Assembly: GCF_006476045.1 (NCBI RefSeq)
Contig: NZ_SRZY01000006.1
Location: forward strand, 1 to 41,927
Source: Sphingobacterium lumbrici
Lineage (GTDB): Bacteria; Bacteroidota; Bacteroidia; Sphingobacteriales; Sphingobacteriaceae
Direction: 5' to 3'
Length of the DNA stretch: 41,927 nucleotides
The notes beneath the pieces are model-generated. The model did no database searches. It saw only the letters and a list, made by a program, of their open reading frames with translations, and was not told the origin of the DNA. The position numbers and the translations under genes are program-made. How positions within the stretch are numbered: the first letter of the stretch is position 1; each line of letters opens with the position of its first letter. Positions 31,900 to 40,891 of this stretch are shown in pieces.

Positions 31900-33614
31900 T
31901 GGCATCACTCATCAAGAATTTCAAAATCCAATATTTTCTGCTGTTTTGGGCTTGCATAAACTTGATTCAGGGAACATTTATGGAGCTCCATGTAGATGAA
32001 GCCTACTATTGGATATACAATAAGTTTCTGGATTGGGGGTATTATGATCATCCTCCTATGGTAGCCGTTTTTATAAAGGTCGGGACATTTTTCACGCACT
32101 CAGCGCTGGGGGTACGACTGATCAGTATCATTAGCAATGTATGCGCTATTTATTTTCTCTGGCAAATTGTAAAGCCCTATGCCAACAATGTTTGGCTTTT
32201 CGCCTGCCTCTATTGCAGCTTTGTCATATTCCATGTATATGGCTTTATTAATTCCCCAGACAGTCCGCTCCTCTTCTTCGCCATCCTCTATTTCTATTTC
32301 TTAAAAGGATATCTCCACGAAAAACGATTCAACATCCAGACTGTCCTGTGTCTCTCACTCGTCATTACGGGTATGCTGTACAGCAAATATCACGGAATTC
32401 TACTTTTGTTCTTCACGATTCTTGCAGATTGGAAATTACTAAAGAGACCTTCCTTTTGGTCCATTGTACTATTATCTCTGGCGCTATATCTGCCACATAT
32501 TTTATGGCAAATCAAGAATGATTATCCGTCGATCCAATTCCACGTGTTTGAACGAAATGCACGGGAATATAAGATATCGTTCACATTGGATTATCTGCTA
32601 AGTCTTATTCTCGTAGTGGGACCGCTATCCGGTTGGTATTTGTATTATCGGTTTTTCAAGTTAAAAAATGAAGATACCTTTCTACGTATATTAAAATTTG
32701 TTTTTTGGGGATTTTTAATTTTCTTTTTTCTTTCCTCTTTCAAAAGCCGAGTACAGGCGCAATGGGTTTTATTGGCTTATATCCCCCTATTTATATTGGG
32801 GTATATTGCACTCGCCAGATACCAGGTGCCCAAATGGTTTTATACATTACTATATAGTACCATTGCGCTGATTATGGTTATTCGATTAGCCCTTATCATT
32901 CCTGTTCCAGCCCTGCAAAAGATCCAGTCGGTAAATGCGTACTGGGGACATGCCGATCTGGCAAGCCAACTAAAAGAAAAAGCCAAAGGCAGATACCTTA
33001 TTTTTGACAATGGGTTTCAGGATGCCTCATCCTATAATTTTTATACAAATACCACCACGGCTCTATCCTATAACCCGCGTACTTATCGTAAAACCCAGTA
33101 CGATTATTGGCCGATAGAAGATAGCCTGCGCAACAAAAACGTCTATTTTGTCAGACCCTATTCCTTTGAAACCATTGAACAAGATACCATAACATCCGAG
33201 TTACGTGGTGCCTGGTATGGCACCGCTATCGATACGGTTCGTTTATATCAAAAAGTAGAAATTTCATGCGATAATCTTCCGGACACCATACAGCAGGGCA
33301 AGAAATACCATATCAGGCTTTCCATCACGAACCCGTACGACGAGGAAATCACCTTCGATAATACGAAAAGTAAATGGCCTTTGTTTTTCGAATACGGATA
33401 CACGAAGTACGTCTATGAATCTGGAGAGTTTTTCGAGTTTGATGAAGACTATCACGTTTTAAAAATTGCACCGAAGCAAACGAAACATGTCGATGTAAGC
33501 ATCACTGCCCCTTCTGAATTGGGCGAAAGATTAATTATGTTTTCCCTGCGAACCGATCCTTTTATTGGCCCGCGAAATAGTAAAAAATATCCGATATATG
33601 TTACTGAAAATTAA
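31899..33614 (+). CDS. ArnT/PMT-like integral membrane glycosyltransferase (GT39/GT83 type)
   Basis: A 571-residue membrane enzyme of the C-type glycosyltransferase fold, with about ten helices in the first 370 residues and a soluble C-terminal domain of about 200 residues. The first periplasmic loop carries the DE motif in HVDEAYYWIYNKFLDWGYYDHPPM, typical of bacterial ArnT/PMT-like enzymes that use polyprenyl-phosphate sugars. NSPDSPLLFF and YSKYHGILLLFF are further family segments. The C-terminal beta-rich part could bind acceptor. With the GtrA-like partner it probably glycosylates an envelope lipid, glycan or protein; the acceptor is unknown. The downstream gene overlaps its end by 17 nt. 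Confidence 0.85.
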   Translation: MASLIKNFKIQYFLLFWACINLIQGTFMELHVDEAYYWIYNKFLDWGYYDHPPMVAVFIKVGTFFTHSALGVRLISIISNVCAIYFLWQIVKPYANNVWLFACLYCSFVIFHVYGFINSPDSPLLFFAILYFYFLKGYLHEKRFNIQTVLCLSLVITGMLYSKYHGILLLFFTILADWKLLKRPSFWSIVLLSLALYLPHILWQIKNDYPSIQFHVFERNAREYKISFTLDYLLSLILVVGPLSGWYLYYRFFKLKNEDTFLRILKFVFWGFLIFFFLSSFKSRVQAQWVLLAYIPLFILGYIALARYQVPKWFYTLLYSTIALIMVIRLALIIPVPALQKIQSVNAYWGHADLASQLKEKAKGRYLIFDNGFQDASSYNFYTNTTTALSYNPRTYRKTQYDYWPIEDSLRNKNVYFVRPYSFETIEQDTITSELRGAWYGTAIDTVRLYQKVEISCDNLPDTIQQGKKYHIRLSITNPYDEEITFDNTKSKWPLFFEYGYTKYVYESGEFFEFDEDYHVLKIAPKQTKHVDVSITAPSELGERLIMFSLRTDPFIGPRNSKKYPIYVTEN

Positions 33615-34617
33615 AATTTTAGCATTAGGAATATGTTTGTGTTCCTATCAGGCCGTTCATGCACAGCAAACAGAAGGACAAATTGATTTTCATGGTTTTG
33701 CAGACAATCGCGAATATTCAAACTCAGATCGATATCCTCAAACTATTTTTGGAACCAGAGTCACACCAGAGCTAGGTTTGCTCGTAGACAGTATCCACCG
33801 TATCCGCATAGGAGTCAGCTATTTGCATGAATTCGGAACCAAAAACATTAAAAATCCCGTTCGTCCGGTCGCCTATTACAATTACGACAATAATGGATTC
33901 GATTTCAAGATCGGGATGTTTCCCCGGCATGAATACCTCGACGAATACCCCAAAGCTATTTTGAGTGATACCATCGGCTATTACCAGCCCAATATCGAAG
34001 GGATGTTGGTTAAATATAAAAATGAGCACTTTCATCAACAGATTTGGATAGACTGGAACAGTCGTCAAACGAGAGCGGATCGCGAGCAGTTCATGGTAGG
34101 CATATCGGGAAATGTCAATCTGAACAAGACATTTTACATCAAGCATTTTGCTACCTTATGGCATAATGCCGGACCGATGGTCGATACGCCAGATCCCGAT
34201 GATCACATACGGGATAATGGAGCAACCTCGTTACATATCGGAGCCGATTTAAGCGACAGAGGTTGGTTGGACTCCATCAACATTAATATCGGCGGAATTA
34301 TCAATTATGACCGCCTTCGTAATGTCTACGACTGGCAGTTGCCAAAAGGATTTTTAAGTGAAATCTACCTGGAACATTATAAATTCTTCATCCGGAACAC
34401 CTTCTATACCGGCGAATCATTAGCTATCCCTTATGGAGACGTCTTCTATACATCCAAACAGTATGACCGGTTGGACATTGGATGGATTCCGCTACGCTAT
34501 AGAAATCTGGAAGGACGATTTATAGCCGGATTTCATTTTTCTGAAGGTGTAGTGGATAGTCAACAGCAATTTATTCTGCGCTATACGATAGGACATCTTT
34601 TTAATAGAAAGAAATAA
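33598..34617 (+). CDS. Predicted outer-membrane beta-barrel protein, family unknown
   Basis: A 339-residue protein from ATG 33598, with a clear signal peptide (MLLKIKILALGICLCSYQ, then AVHAQQ as the cleavage region). The rest is rich in alternating aromatic and polar residues (YLHEFGTKN, YYNYDNNGFDFKIGMF, WIDWNSRQTRAD, YKFFIRNTFY), and the last strand before RKK (QQFILRYTIGHLF) looks like a barrel-closing strand. I do not recognise a specific family. The start overlaps the glycosyltransferase gene by 17 nt, and the next gene follows after 14 nt, so it belongs to the same transcript. An upstream in-frame start at 33565 would bury the signal peptide and is rejected. Confidence 0.75.
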   Translation: MLLKIKILALGICLCSYQAVHAQQTEGQIDFHGFADNREYSNSDRYPQTIFGTRVTPELGLLVDSIHRIRIGVSYLHEFGTKNIKNPVRPVAYYNYDNNGFDFKIGMFPRHEYLDEYPKAILSDTIGYYQPNIEGMLVKYKNEHFHQQIWIDWNSRQTRADREQFMVGISGNVNLNKTFYIKHFATLWHNAGPMVDTPDPDDHIRDNGATSLHIGADLSDRGWLDSININIGGIINYDRLRNVYDWQLPKGFLSEIYLEHYKFFIRNTFYTGESLAIPYGDVFYTSKQYDRLDIGWIPLRYRNLEGRFIAGFHFSEGVVDSQQQFILRYTIGHLFNRKK

Positions 34618-34631
34618 TTACATTTGTGTCT

Positions 34632-35306
34632 ATGCAAGCGAAACCAAATCAAATTCTGTTCCCCGCCATCATCACGTTGGGAAGTATTTTAATTTCATAT
34701 TATTATTACTTTACCGATTTGCCGGTATTTTCCGAACTGGTAGAAGAAGATGGGGTTTTCGAAAATTTAACGTCTTTATTTCTGTTTTTAACGGCGGTTT
34801 TCCTCATTCTCATTTTTGCTAAATTCCAATCGAATCATAAACTGAACTGGAAAATAGGATTAGCTATTATGATTGTAGGTTTGATCTTTGGAGCAGGTGA
34901 AGAGATTTCCTGGGGCCAACGTATTTTTGGTGTCGAGTCTTCCGACTTTTTCAAACAAAACAATGCGCAGGGAGAAACAAATCTCCATAATATGGTTGTA
35001 GGCGGAACAAAGATCAACAAAATTATATTTTCTTATGCTTTTTCGGTAATCTTCGGTATTTATTTTATCATACTTCCAATACTTTACAGGAGGAACGATA
35101 ACATCAGGAGACTTGTTAACCAGTTTGGTATTCCTGTTGCTACAAATTTTCAAAGCATCCTCTTTTTAGTTGCCACCGTATTGGTCATGCTTCTTGATCA
35201 TTCGCGTAAATGGGAACTATGGGAATTTATATTCGCATTTACGATATTCACCATTTTTGTTAATCCACTAAATAAAAGAGAAATCCAGACGGGCGTAAAA
35301 TCCTAA
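34632..35306 (+). CDS. Multi-pass membrane protein with GEEISWGQRIFG motif, function unknown
   Basis: A 224-residue protein from ATG 34632, with predicted helices near 8-28, 45-65, 73-90, 128-150 and 170-210. Two motifs are likely functional: GEEISWGQRIFG (89-100) at the end of a helix, and NAQGETNLHN (111-120) in the following loop. I have the impression that both recur in uncharacterised bacterial membrane proteins, but know no function. The clustered E, E, W, Q, R, N, H residues near the membrane suggest an active or binding site. It ends the gtrA-like operon and overlaps the end of the convergent LTA-synthase-like gene by 4 nt. A GTG at 34626 is in frame, but the ATG is preferred. Confidence 0.75.
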   Translation: MQAKPNQILFPAIITLGSILISYYYYFTDLPVFSELVEEDGVFENLTSLFLFLTAVFLILIFAKFQSNHKLNWKIGLAIMIVGLIFGAGEEISWGQRIFGVESSDFFKQNNAQGETNLHNMVVGGTKINKIIFSYAFSVIFGIYFIILPILYRRNDNIRRLVNQFGIPVATNFQSILFLVATVLVMLLDHSRKWELWEFIFAFTIFTIFVNPLNKREIQTGVKS

Positions 35307-37159
35307 TAGCTGAGATACTCGGCATACACATTTTGATTATAAGCCTTCACTATATTCAGAAGGCTTTTTTCGTCTCCCGAAGAAGAGATCACTTGCTGTG
35401 ACTGAGGGTCAAATACCAATGTACCGTTTTCGGAAATTACCCCAAAGGAATGCTTGGTATTAAAAAATGCATAGGATGTAAACTGCGTATCGAAAACATC
35501 CCTGCTCCAGCTATACCGATCCGAAGATATATTCAATTGATTCAAGATAGAAGAAGCCAAATCGACCTGACCCATTATTTTATTTATTTTCTGTCCTCTA
35601 AATTCCTCTTTTAATACATCACCAAAGAAAATTAAAGGAATATGGAAGCGCTTAGGATCGGTGATTTCACGGTTATATGGCAATCGGTGCCCATGATCTG
35701 CAGTAACTATGAAAAGCGTGTTCTTATACCAGCTTTCCTTTTTTGCTTTTTCTAAAAATTCATTTAAAACCGAATCGGTGTAAAATGCCGTACTCTTAAA
35801 CTTGTTAGCCGTGGTATTATTACCAAATTTGTAGGTTGTTTTCAGATCAAAAGGCTCATGATTCGAAATCGTGAAAACGGTCGAAAAGAAGGGTGTTTTT
35901 TCACGATTCAGATCCGCAAGCATCTTTTCAAGCACATTATGATCATATACACCCCATGATGATTCGTTATATGAGGACGGAAAATCAGCCATATCGACGA
36001 CACGATTCACCCCATGCGACATCATATAGGATTTGAAATTATAGAATTCGCTTTGTCCTCCGTAGTAAAACGAAGTCTGGTAGCCCGCACGATGGATCTC
36101 CTCCCCTATCCCAGCAAGCTTCTCGTGCTTTTTGATCGATTTAATTATGCTTTCCTTGCCCTGTGCCGGAAAGGCCGAAAAAACGCCGATAATCCCCTTA
36201 TCTGAACGATCAGCCGCAGCATAGAATTGCGTAAAGGATAGTCCTTGTTTCGAAATTCGATCTAAATTCGGGGTCACCTCTTTTTCTCCACCTAAGTTTT
36301 CGATCAGATCCGCTGTAAAGCTCTCCAATAAAATCAATACGATATTGGGCCGTTCTGTATTTAAGATGGAAATGGATGAGTCTCCCTTTTCCGGAAATAC
36401 CGGAGCGAGAATACGATCCATATCATGACTATCGTTGAAGTAATGGTATGGGTTGCCTCCGCTAGCGCTGTTTACCACATCATTAATAAAAGACCAATGT
36501 GTATTTACAGCCGCATGATTATAAAACTGATTAGATGAATAATAGGCCATACTTTCATTCAATGGAGACGTACCATAGCCCCCACGAATACACGTGAATA
36601 GAACGATCAAACCGACAAAGAAACTCAAAATATGAAGCGTAAAATGTGTCTTAAATTTTACAAAGGCACTCCTGAACAACAGATTGAAAACCATGCTTCC
36701 GCCTATTGCAATGACGACAAAGACGAGAAGGGGAATCCACAAATTAGTAGATACAGCAGATAAAAGGGCTTCTTGTGGTGTTTCAAAAAATGTCTCGATG
36801 GCACGCTGGGAAACCTTATCTGTCCACTCGGTATAGAGATTGACGCTGATACACGATAAAAAACCGAGAATAGCCAAGATGGAATAGGTATACATCCGTA
36901 TCCATTTCGTTGAAAAAGACCAGTTTGGAACTATTGACCAAAGGAAATAACCGATAAAAGGCAGCGCACAAATATAGGCTGTCATCGATAAATCCAATTT
37001 AAATCCTGCCATATATATACGCGCAATCTCCTGAAAGGTGAATCCTGTATTTACCGGAGCAGCAAACAATAAAAACAACAACCTGTCTATCCAAGCTATG
37101 AAGAGCCAGAAAACGAAATATAAAAGTAAAAAGTATACCGATTTGTATTGTTGTTTCAC
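35303..37159 (-). CDS. LTA synthase-like sulfatase-family phosphotransferase
   Basis: About 618 residues: five N-terminal membrane helices (to about 215) and a periplasmic alkaline-phosphatase-fold domain. Metal and active-site segments are NIVLILLESFTAD (Glu ligand), DRSDKG (Ser at the position of the LtaS catalytic Thr), SWGVYDH and TADHGHRLPY. The family transfers phosphoglycerol or phosphoethanolamine from lipids to envelope glycans or lipid A. The Ser is not in a C/S-x-P-x-R context, so formylglycine modification is unlikely. The start is uncertain. No ATG fits; GTG at 37159 (KQQYKSVYFLLLYF follows) is chosen, with TTG 37174 as the alternative. Its position next to a PAP2 phosphatase suggests lipid head-group chemistry. 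Confidence 0.85.
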   Translation of the reverse strand: MKQQYKSVYFLLLYFVFWLFIAWIDRLLFLLFAAPVNTGFTFQEIARIYMAGFKLDLSMTAYICALPFIGYFLWSIVPNWSFSTKWIRMYTYSILAILGFLSCISVNLYTEWTDKVSQRAIETFFETPQEALLSAVSTNLWIPLLVFVVIAIGGSMVFNLLFRSAFVKFKTHFTLHILSFFVGLIVLFTCIRGGYGTSPLNESMAYYSSNQFYNHAAVNTHWSFINDVVNSASGGNPYHYFNDSHDMDRILAPVFPEKGDSSISILNTERPNIVLILLESFTADLIENLGGEKEVTPNLDRISKQGLSFTQFYAAADRSDKGIIGVFSAFPAQGKESIIKSIKKHEKLAGIGEEIHRAGYQTSFYYGGQSEFYNFKSYMMSHGVNRVVDMADFPSSYNESSWGVYDHNVLEKMLADLNREKTPFFSTVFTISNHEPFDLKTTYKFGNNTTANKFKSTAFYTDSVLNEFLEKAKKESWYKNTLFIVTADHGHRLPYNREITDPKRFHIPLIFFGDVLKEEFRGQKINKIMGQVDLASSILNQLNISSDRYSWSRDVFDTQFTSYAFFNTKHSFGVISENGTLVFDPQSQQVISSSGDEKSLLNIVKAYNQNVYAEYLSY

Positions 37160-37214
37160 GTTGCCTATTATCAAAATGTAGGCAAAGGTAATTAACTTAA
37201 ATTTAATCTAAAAT

Positions 37215-37874
37215 TTACACCCTGAATTTGCTATTGGCCCACTTGCTGTGATACCACTTCATCTGCTGAAATAAATAAATGAGTAATAACGTAACAACCG
37301 AGCCTACGATCGCTCCGACATAGACATCTCCGGTCCAATGTTGCGACAAATAAACACGCGAATATCCGGCCAGACAGGCTAAAATAAAGAATAATGGATT
37401 GCTGCGCTGGGAGGGGAAAACATAATACAATACCATCATTAGTGCAAAAACGCTGGTCGTATGCCCCGACGGAAAACTGTAATTTCCGTGAATATGATAG
37501 TCTGGCAAGGTATACCATGTCGGATCATCTTTGAATACCGATCCCGGACGGGGCATCTTTACCGATTTTTTAATAATCTGCGCAACCAGTCCCGAAAGTA
37601 AAAAAGAGATAATAGTCAGGATAGCATACTTATATCGTGTAAAAACCAGCAGCACCCCTACTGCCACCACAAATACCCCATCTCCAATATTCGTAAACAC
37701 CCTGAAAAACCAATCTGCCCATTCGTGATGAACGGCATTTACGGTTCGGAATTGTTCTGTTTGATCGTATTTCAGACTAACGAATCCGCAGACAATCTCT
37801 ACGAGAAGTAACGACAACAGTACAAAACGTAAATCAAATAGCAGCTGTTTAAAACGTAATGAGGTAGATTGCAT
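37215..37874 (-). CDS. PAP2-family phosphatase, membrane-bound
   Basis: A 219-residue integral membrane phosphatase with six predicted helices and the complete PAP2 signature: KKSVKMPRP (motif 1), PSGHTTS (motif 2, catalytic His) and SRVYLSQHWTGD (motif 3). The active site would face the periplasm. Likely substrates are undecaprenyl pyrophosphate, lipid A phosphate or phosphatidylglycerophosphate. Adjacency to an LTA-synthase-like transferase (55 bp or 40 bp away, depending on that gene's start) and to the GtrA/GT39 operon points to envelope lipid modification, though recycling of polyprenyl carriers is equally possible. Confidence 0.9.
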   Translation of the reverse strand: MQSTSLRFKQLLFDLRFVLLSLLLVEIVCGFVSLKYDQTEQFRTVNAVHHEWADWFFRVFTNIGDGVFVVAVGVLLVFTRYKYAILTIISFLLSGLVAQIIKKSVKMPRPGSVFKDDPTWYTLPDYHIHGNYSFPSGHTTSVFALMMVLYYVFPSQRSNPLFFILACLAGYSRVYLSQHWTGDVYVGAIVGSVVTLLLIYLFQQMKWYHSKWANSKFRV

Positions 37875-37975
37875 GTCTAATATTTTGGTTTCACAAACTT
37901 AGGCAACTCGTATTTTGTTCACAAGTGTTTATTGATATTTATATCATTTATTTCCTTAAATTTCATCCGAATAAC

Positions 37976-38021
37976 TTGCCTTTGTATGTCACGCTATTAT
38001 AATTGTATATAAAGGCAAATT
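37976..38021. promoter_or_regulatory. Palindromic element upstream of valS, shared with sucB
   Basis: TTGCCTTTGTAT (37976-37987) and ATATAAAGGCAA (38007-38018) are inverted repeats with 11 of 12 matches. The right part matches the element in the sucA-sucB gap. A TATTTTTG box (38032-38039) lies shortly downstream. It may be an operator or a dispersed small repeat. Confidence 0.5.
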
Positions 38022-38040
38022 ACGAATTATGTATTTTTGC

Positions 38041-38065
38041 ATTCGGTATTCGTGAATGCAAAGCA
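38041..38065 (+). repeat. 25-bp repeat, copy 1, upstream of valS
   Basis: The sequence begins ATTCGGTATTCGTGAATGC and recurs with one mismatch at 41604-41628. With the preceding TTTGC it can fold into a 9-bp stem (TTTGCATTC/GAATGCAAA). It places TTCG about 20 nt before the TAAGTTTG box and so may carry the minus-33 element. Confidence 0.6.
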
Positions 38066-38072
38066 ATTTCTC

Positions 38073-38080
38073 TAAGTTTG
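38073..38080 (+). promoter_or_regulatory. Candidate minus-7 box TAAGTTTG for valS
   Basis: A full TAnnTTTG match 24 nt upstream of the valS ATG. A TTCG at 38049-38052 lies about 20 nt upstream, at minus-33 spacing. A second candidate, TATTTTTG at 38032-38039, could serve an upstream start. No T-box leader is visible, which would be unusual in this phylum anyway. Confidence 0.55.
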
Positions 38081-38104
38081 CATTCTTATTTACTGAAGTA
38101 AACA

Positions 38105-40720
38105 ATGAGCATAGCAAAAACTTACAATCCGAAAGAAGCAGAAGATAAATGGTACCAATACTGGATGGAAAACGGCTTTTTCCGTTCTACTCCTGATGCA
38201 CGTGAGCCTTATACCATCGTAATGCCGCCACCAAACGTAACGGGGGTATTGCACATGGGTCACATGCTAAATAACACCATTCAAGATGTGTTGATCCGCA
38301 GGGCTCGTATGCAAGGAAAAAATGCCTGCTGGGTACCCGGAACAGACCATGCCTCGATCGCGACAGAAGCTAAGGTAGTAGCCATGCTCAAAGAACAGGG
38401 TATCGACAAGAAGTCCCTTACCCGGGAAGATTTCCTGAAACATGCCTGGGAGTGGAAAGAGAAATACGGCGGTATTATCTTAAAACAGTTAGAAAAACTG
38501 GGCGCTTCCTGCGATTGGGAACGCACCAAATTTACGATGGATGCCGATCTTTCCGAATCGGTAATCGATACATTTATCAAATTCTATAAAGCCGGCTACA
38601 TCTATCGCGGTGTACGCATGGTCAACTGGGATCCGCAAGGGAAAACTGCGTTATCTGATGAAGAAGTAATCCGTAAAGAAGTACAGCAAAAATTATACTA
38701 CATCCGCTATCAGATCAAAGATAGCGACGAATACGTCATCATTGCTACGACCCGTCCGGAAACGATTATGGCAGATGCTGCTATCTGTATCAATCCAAAT
38801 GACGAACGTTATCAGCACTTGAAAGGTAAAACCGTAATCGTGCCCTTAGTAAACCGTGAAATCCCGATTATAGAAGATACCTATGTAGAAATGGAATTCG
38901 GAACCGGCTGTCTGAAAGTGACACCGGCACACGATTTAAATGACTATGAACTAGGACAAAAGCATAATTTAGAAGTTATCGACATCTTAAATGATGACGG
39001 TACCCTAAATGAAAAAGCCATTATTTTGGTTGGAGAAGACCGCTTCATCGCCCGCAAAAAAATTGCGAAACAATTGGAAGAGGTCGGTCAAATCGAAAAA
39101 ATTGAAGATTATAAATCTCAAATCGGCTTCTCCGAGCGTACAGATGCCGCTATCGAACCGAAATTGTCTATGCAATGGTGGTGTAAGATGGACGAACTGG
39201 CTAAACCCGCTTTAGATTACGTGTTAAGTGGCGAAGTCCGTTTGATTCCGGACAAATTCACAGCCTCTTATAAGCATTGGATGGAAAATGTGAAAGACTG
39301 GTGTATCTCACGGCAGTTGTGGTGGGGACAGCGTATTCCGGCATGGTATAACGAGAAGAATGAATGGGTTATCGCCAAAACACAGGAAGAAGCTATTCAG
39401 GAATTCAAAAGCCAAGGAAAACCGGCAGAGCGCATTCGGCAGGAAGAAGATGTACTAGACACCTGGTTCTCCTCCGGACTATGGCCTATGTCTGTTTTCG
39501 ATGGTGTACGTAATCCCGAAAACGAAGATTTCAAGTATTACTACCCGACCAATGATTTGGTAACTGCACCGGAGATCTTATTTTTCTGGGTGGCCCGCAT
39601 GATTATCATGGGACACAACTATACGGAAAAAGCACCTTTCAAGAATGTGTACTTAACAGGTATCGTGCGTGATAAATTAGGCCGCAAAATGTCTAAGTCT
39701 TTAGGAAATTCGCCCGATCCAATCGAATTAATGGAGCAATACGGTACGGATGGTGTTCGTGTGGGAATGTTATTGTCCTCACCTGCCGGAAACGATTTAA
39801 TGTTTGATGTGTCCTATTGCGAACAAGGACGTAACTTTGCCAATAAAATATGGAATGCATTCCGCTTGGTAAAGGGTTGGGAAACCACGGATTCGCCAGC
39901 TACAGCAGCCCCAAAAACTGCCGCTCAATGGTTTGAAAACCGTTTCAACCAAGCGGTGGCAGAAATAGACGAACATTTCAAACATTACCGCCTGTCAGAC
40001 GCGTTAATGACAACTTACAAATTGATTTGGGATGATTTCTGTGCCTGGTACCTGGAATTGGTTAAACCGGCTTACCAAATGCCTATTGAACAGGAAACCT
40101 TAGAAACGGTAAAAAACTTCTTTCAAAAAATCCTTTCATTAGCTCATCCGTTTATGCCTTTCCTGACAGAAGAGTTGTGGCATGATGAATTGTTCGGCCA
40201 ACGCGATGCAAAAGATTGTATCATCGTGGCTCCATATCCTGAGATTGCAGGTTTCAACGAAAATATCATTAAGGAATTTGCTTCGGTTCAACAGATCATC
40301 TCCGAAGTACGCAATGTGCGAAATTCCAAAGGGATTTCGCCGAAGATTGCTTTACCGCTGGCCATTAATGCTACTGAGATCGATTATTCGAAATACCAGG
40401 ATAGTATTATCAAATTAGCGAACATTGAAGAATTAACATTCGTAAAAGATAAAGTAGCTGGAGCAGTCAGTTTCTTAGCGGGAAGAGATGAATGTTATAT
40501 TGCCTTAGCCAATAATATTGATATCGATGCCGAAAGAGAGCGTATTCGCAAAGAAATCGAATACCTTCAAGGTTTCTTGGTATCCGTGGATAAGAAATTG
40601 TCTAATGAACGCTTTGTCGCTAATGCGAAGCCGGAAATCGTAGAAAATGAACAAAATAAAAAAGCAGATGCCGAAGCTAAAATCAAAATCTTGACAGAAA
40701 GCCTGGCAAGCTTAGGATAA
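38105..40720 (+). CDS. valS: Valyl-tRNA synthetase
   Basis: Class I aminoacyl-tRNA synthetase that charges tRNA-Val. The 871 residues are the expected length. HIGH motif in PPNVTGVLHMGH (about 40-51), editing (CP1) domain with TTRPETIMAD and GTGCLKVTPAHD, KMSKS motif in GRKMSKSLGNSPDP (about 520), an anticodon-binding helical domain, and the ValS-specific C-terminal coiled coil (IDAERERIRKEIEYLQGFL onward). It is probably monocistronic, with promoter boxes upstream and a perfect 17-bp-stem hairpin just after the stop. Confidence 0.97.
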   Translation: MSIAKTYNPKEAEDKWYQYWMENGFFRSTPDAREPYTIVMPPPNVTGVLHMGHMLNNTIQDVLIRRARMQGKNACWVPGTDHASIATEAKVVAMLKEQGIDKKSLTREDFLKHAWEWKEKYGGIILKQLEKLGASCDWERTKFTMDADLSESVIDTFIKFYKAGYIYRGVRMVNWDPQGKTALSDEEVIRKEVQQKLYYIRYQIKDSDEYVIIATTRPETIMADAAICINPNDERYQHLKGKTVIVPLVNREIPIIEDTYVEMEFGTGCLKVTPAHDLNDYELGQKHNLEVIDILNDDGTLNEKAIILVGEDRFIARKKIAKQLEEVGQIEKIEDYKSQIGFSERTDAAIEPKLSMQWWCKMDELAKPALDYVLSGEVRLIPDKFTASYKHWMENVKDWCISRQLWWGQRIPAWYNEKNEWVIAKTQEEAIQEFKSQGKPAERIRQEEDVLDTWFSSGLWPMSVFDGVRNPENEDFKYYYPTNDLVTAPEILFFWVARMIIMGHNYTEKAPFKNVYLTGIVRDKLGRKMSKSLGNSPDPIELMEQYGTDGVRVGMLLSSPAGNDLMFDVSYCEQGRNFANKIWNAFRLVKGWETTDSPATAAPKTAAQWFENRFNQAVAEIDEHFKHYRLSDALMTTYKLIWDDFCAWYLELVKPAYQMPIEQETLETVKNFFQKILSLAHPFMPFLTEELWHDELFGQRDAKDCIIVAPYPEIAGFNENIIKEFASVQQIISEVRNVRNSKGISPKIALPLAINATEIDYSKYQDSIIKLANIEELTFVKDKVAGAVSFLAGRDECYIALANNIDIDAERERIRKEIEYLQGFLVSVDKKLSNERFVANAKPEIVENEQNKKADAEAKIKILTESLASLG

Positions 40721-40724
40721 GCTA

Positions 40725-40767
40725 GTATCCGATAGCCAAAAGGGCTTCCGTTTTGGCTATCGGATAC
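40725..40767 (+). terminator. Hairpin terminator after valS
   Basis: A perfect 17-bp stem begins GTATCCGATAGCCAAAA (40725-40741) and closes at 40751-40767, with a 9-nt loop. It starts 4 bp after the valS stop. The T run lies within the stem rather than after it, so it may act mainly as a 3'-end stabiliser. Confidence 0.75.
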
Positions 40768-40858
40768 TTCAAACCACATTCACCGAAAAAACCATTACTT
40801 TTACCGAGTACATCAGTCTATCTGCCTAATCCGCATTCCCATTCCCTCCCCAATAGCA

Positions 40859-40866
40859 TATCTTTG
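40859..40866 (+). promoter_or_regulatory. Candidate minus-7 box TATCTTTG for the DUF4342 gene
   Basis: A full TAnnTTTG match 25 nt upstream of ATG 40892 and identical in sequence to the box at 31455. No clear minus-33 TTTG is seen. Confidence 0.45.
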
Positions 40867-40891
40867 AAATGTACAAATTAAATATAAAGCT

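Noticed and set aside
33565..33597. Upstream start for the outer-membrane protein gene
   Set aside because: It would add 11 residues in front of a clear signal peptide and extend the overlap with the glycosyltransferase gene. ATG 33598 is better.
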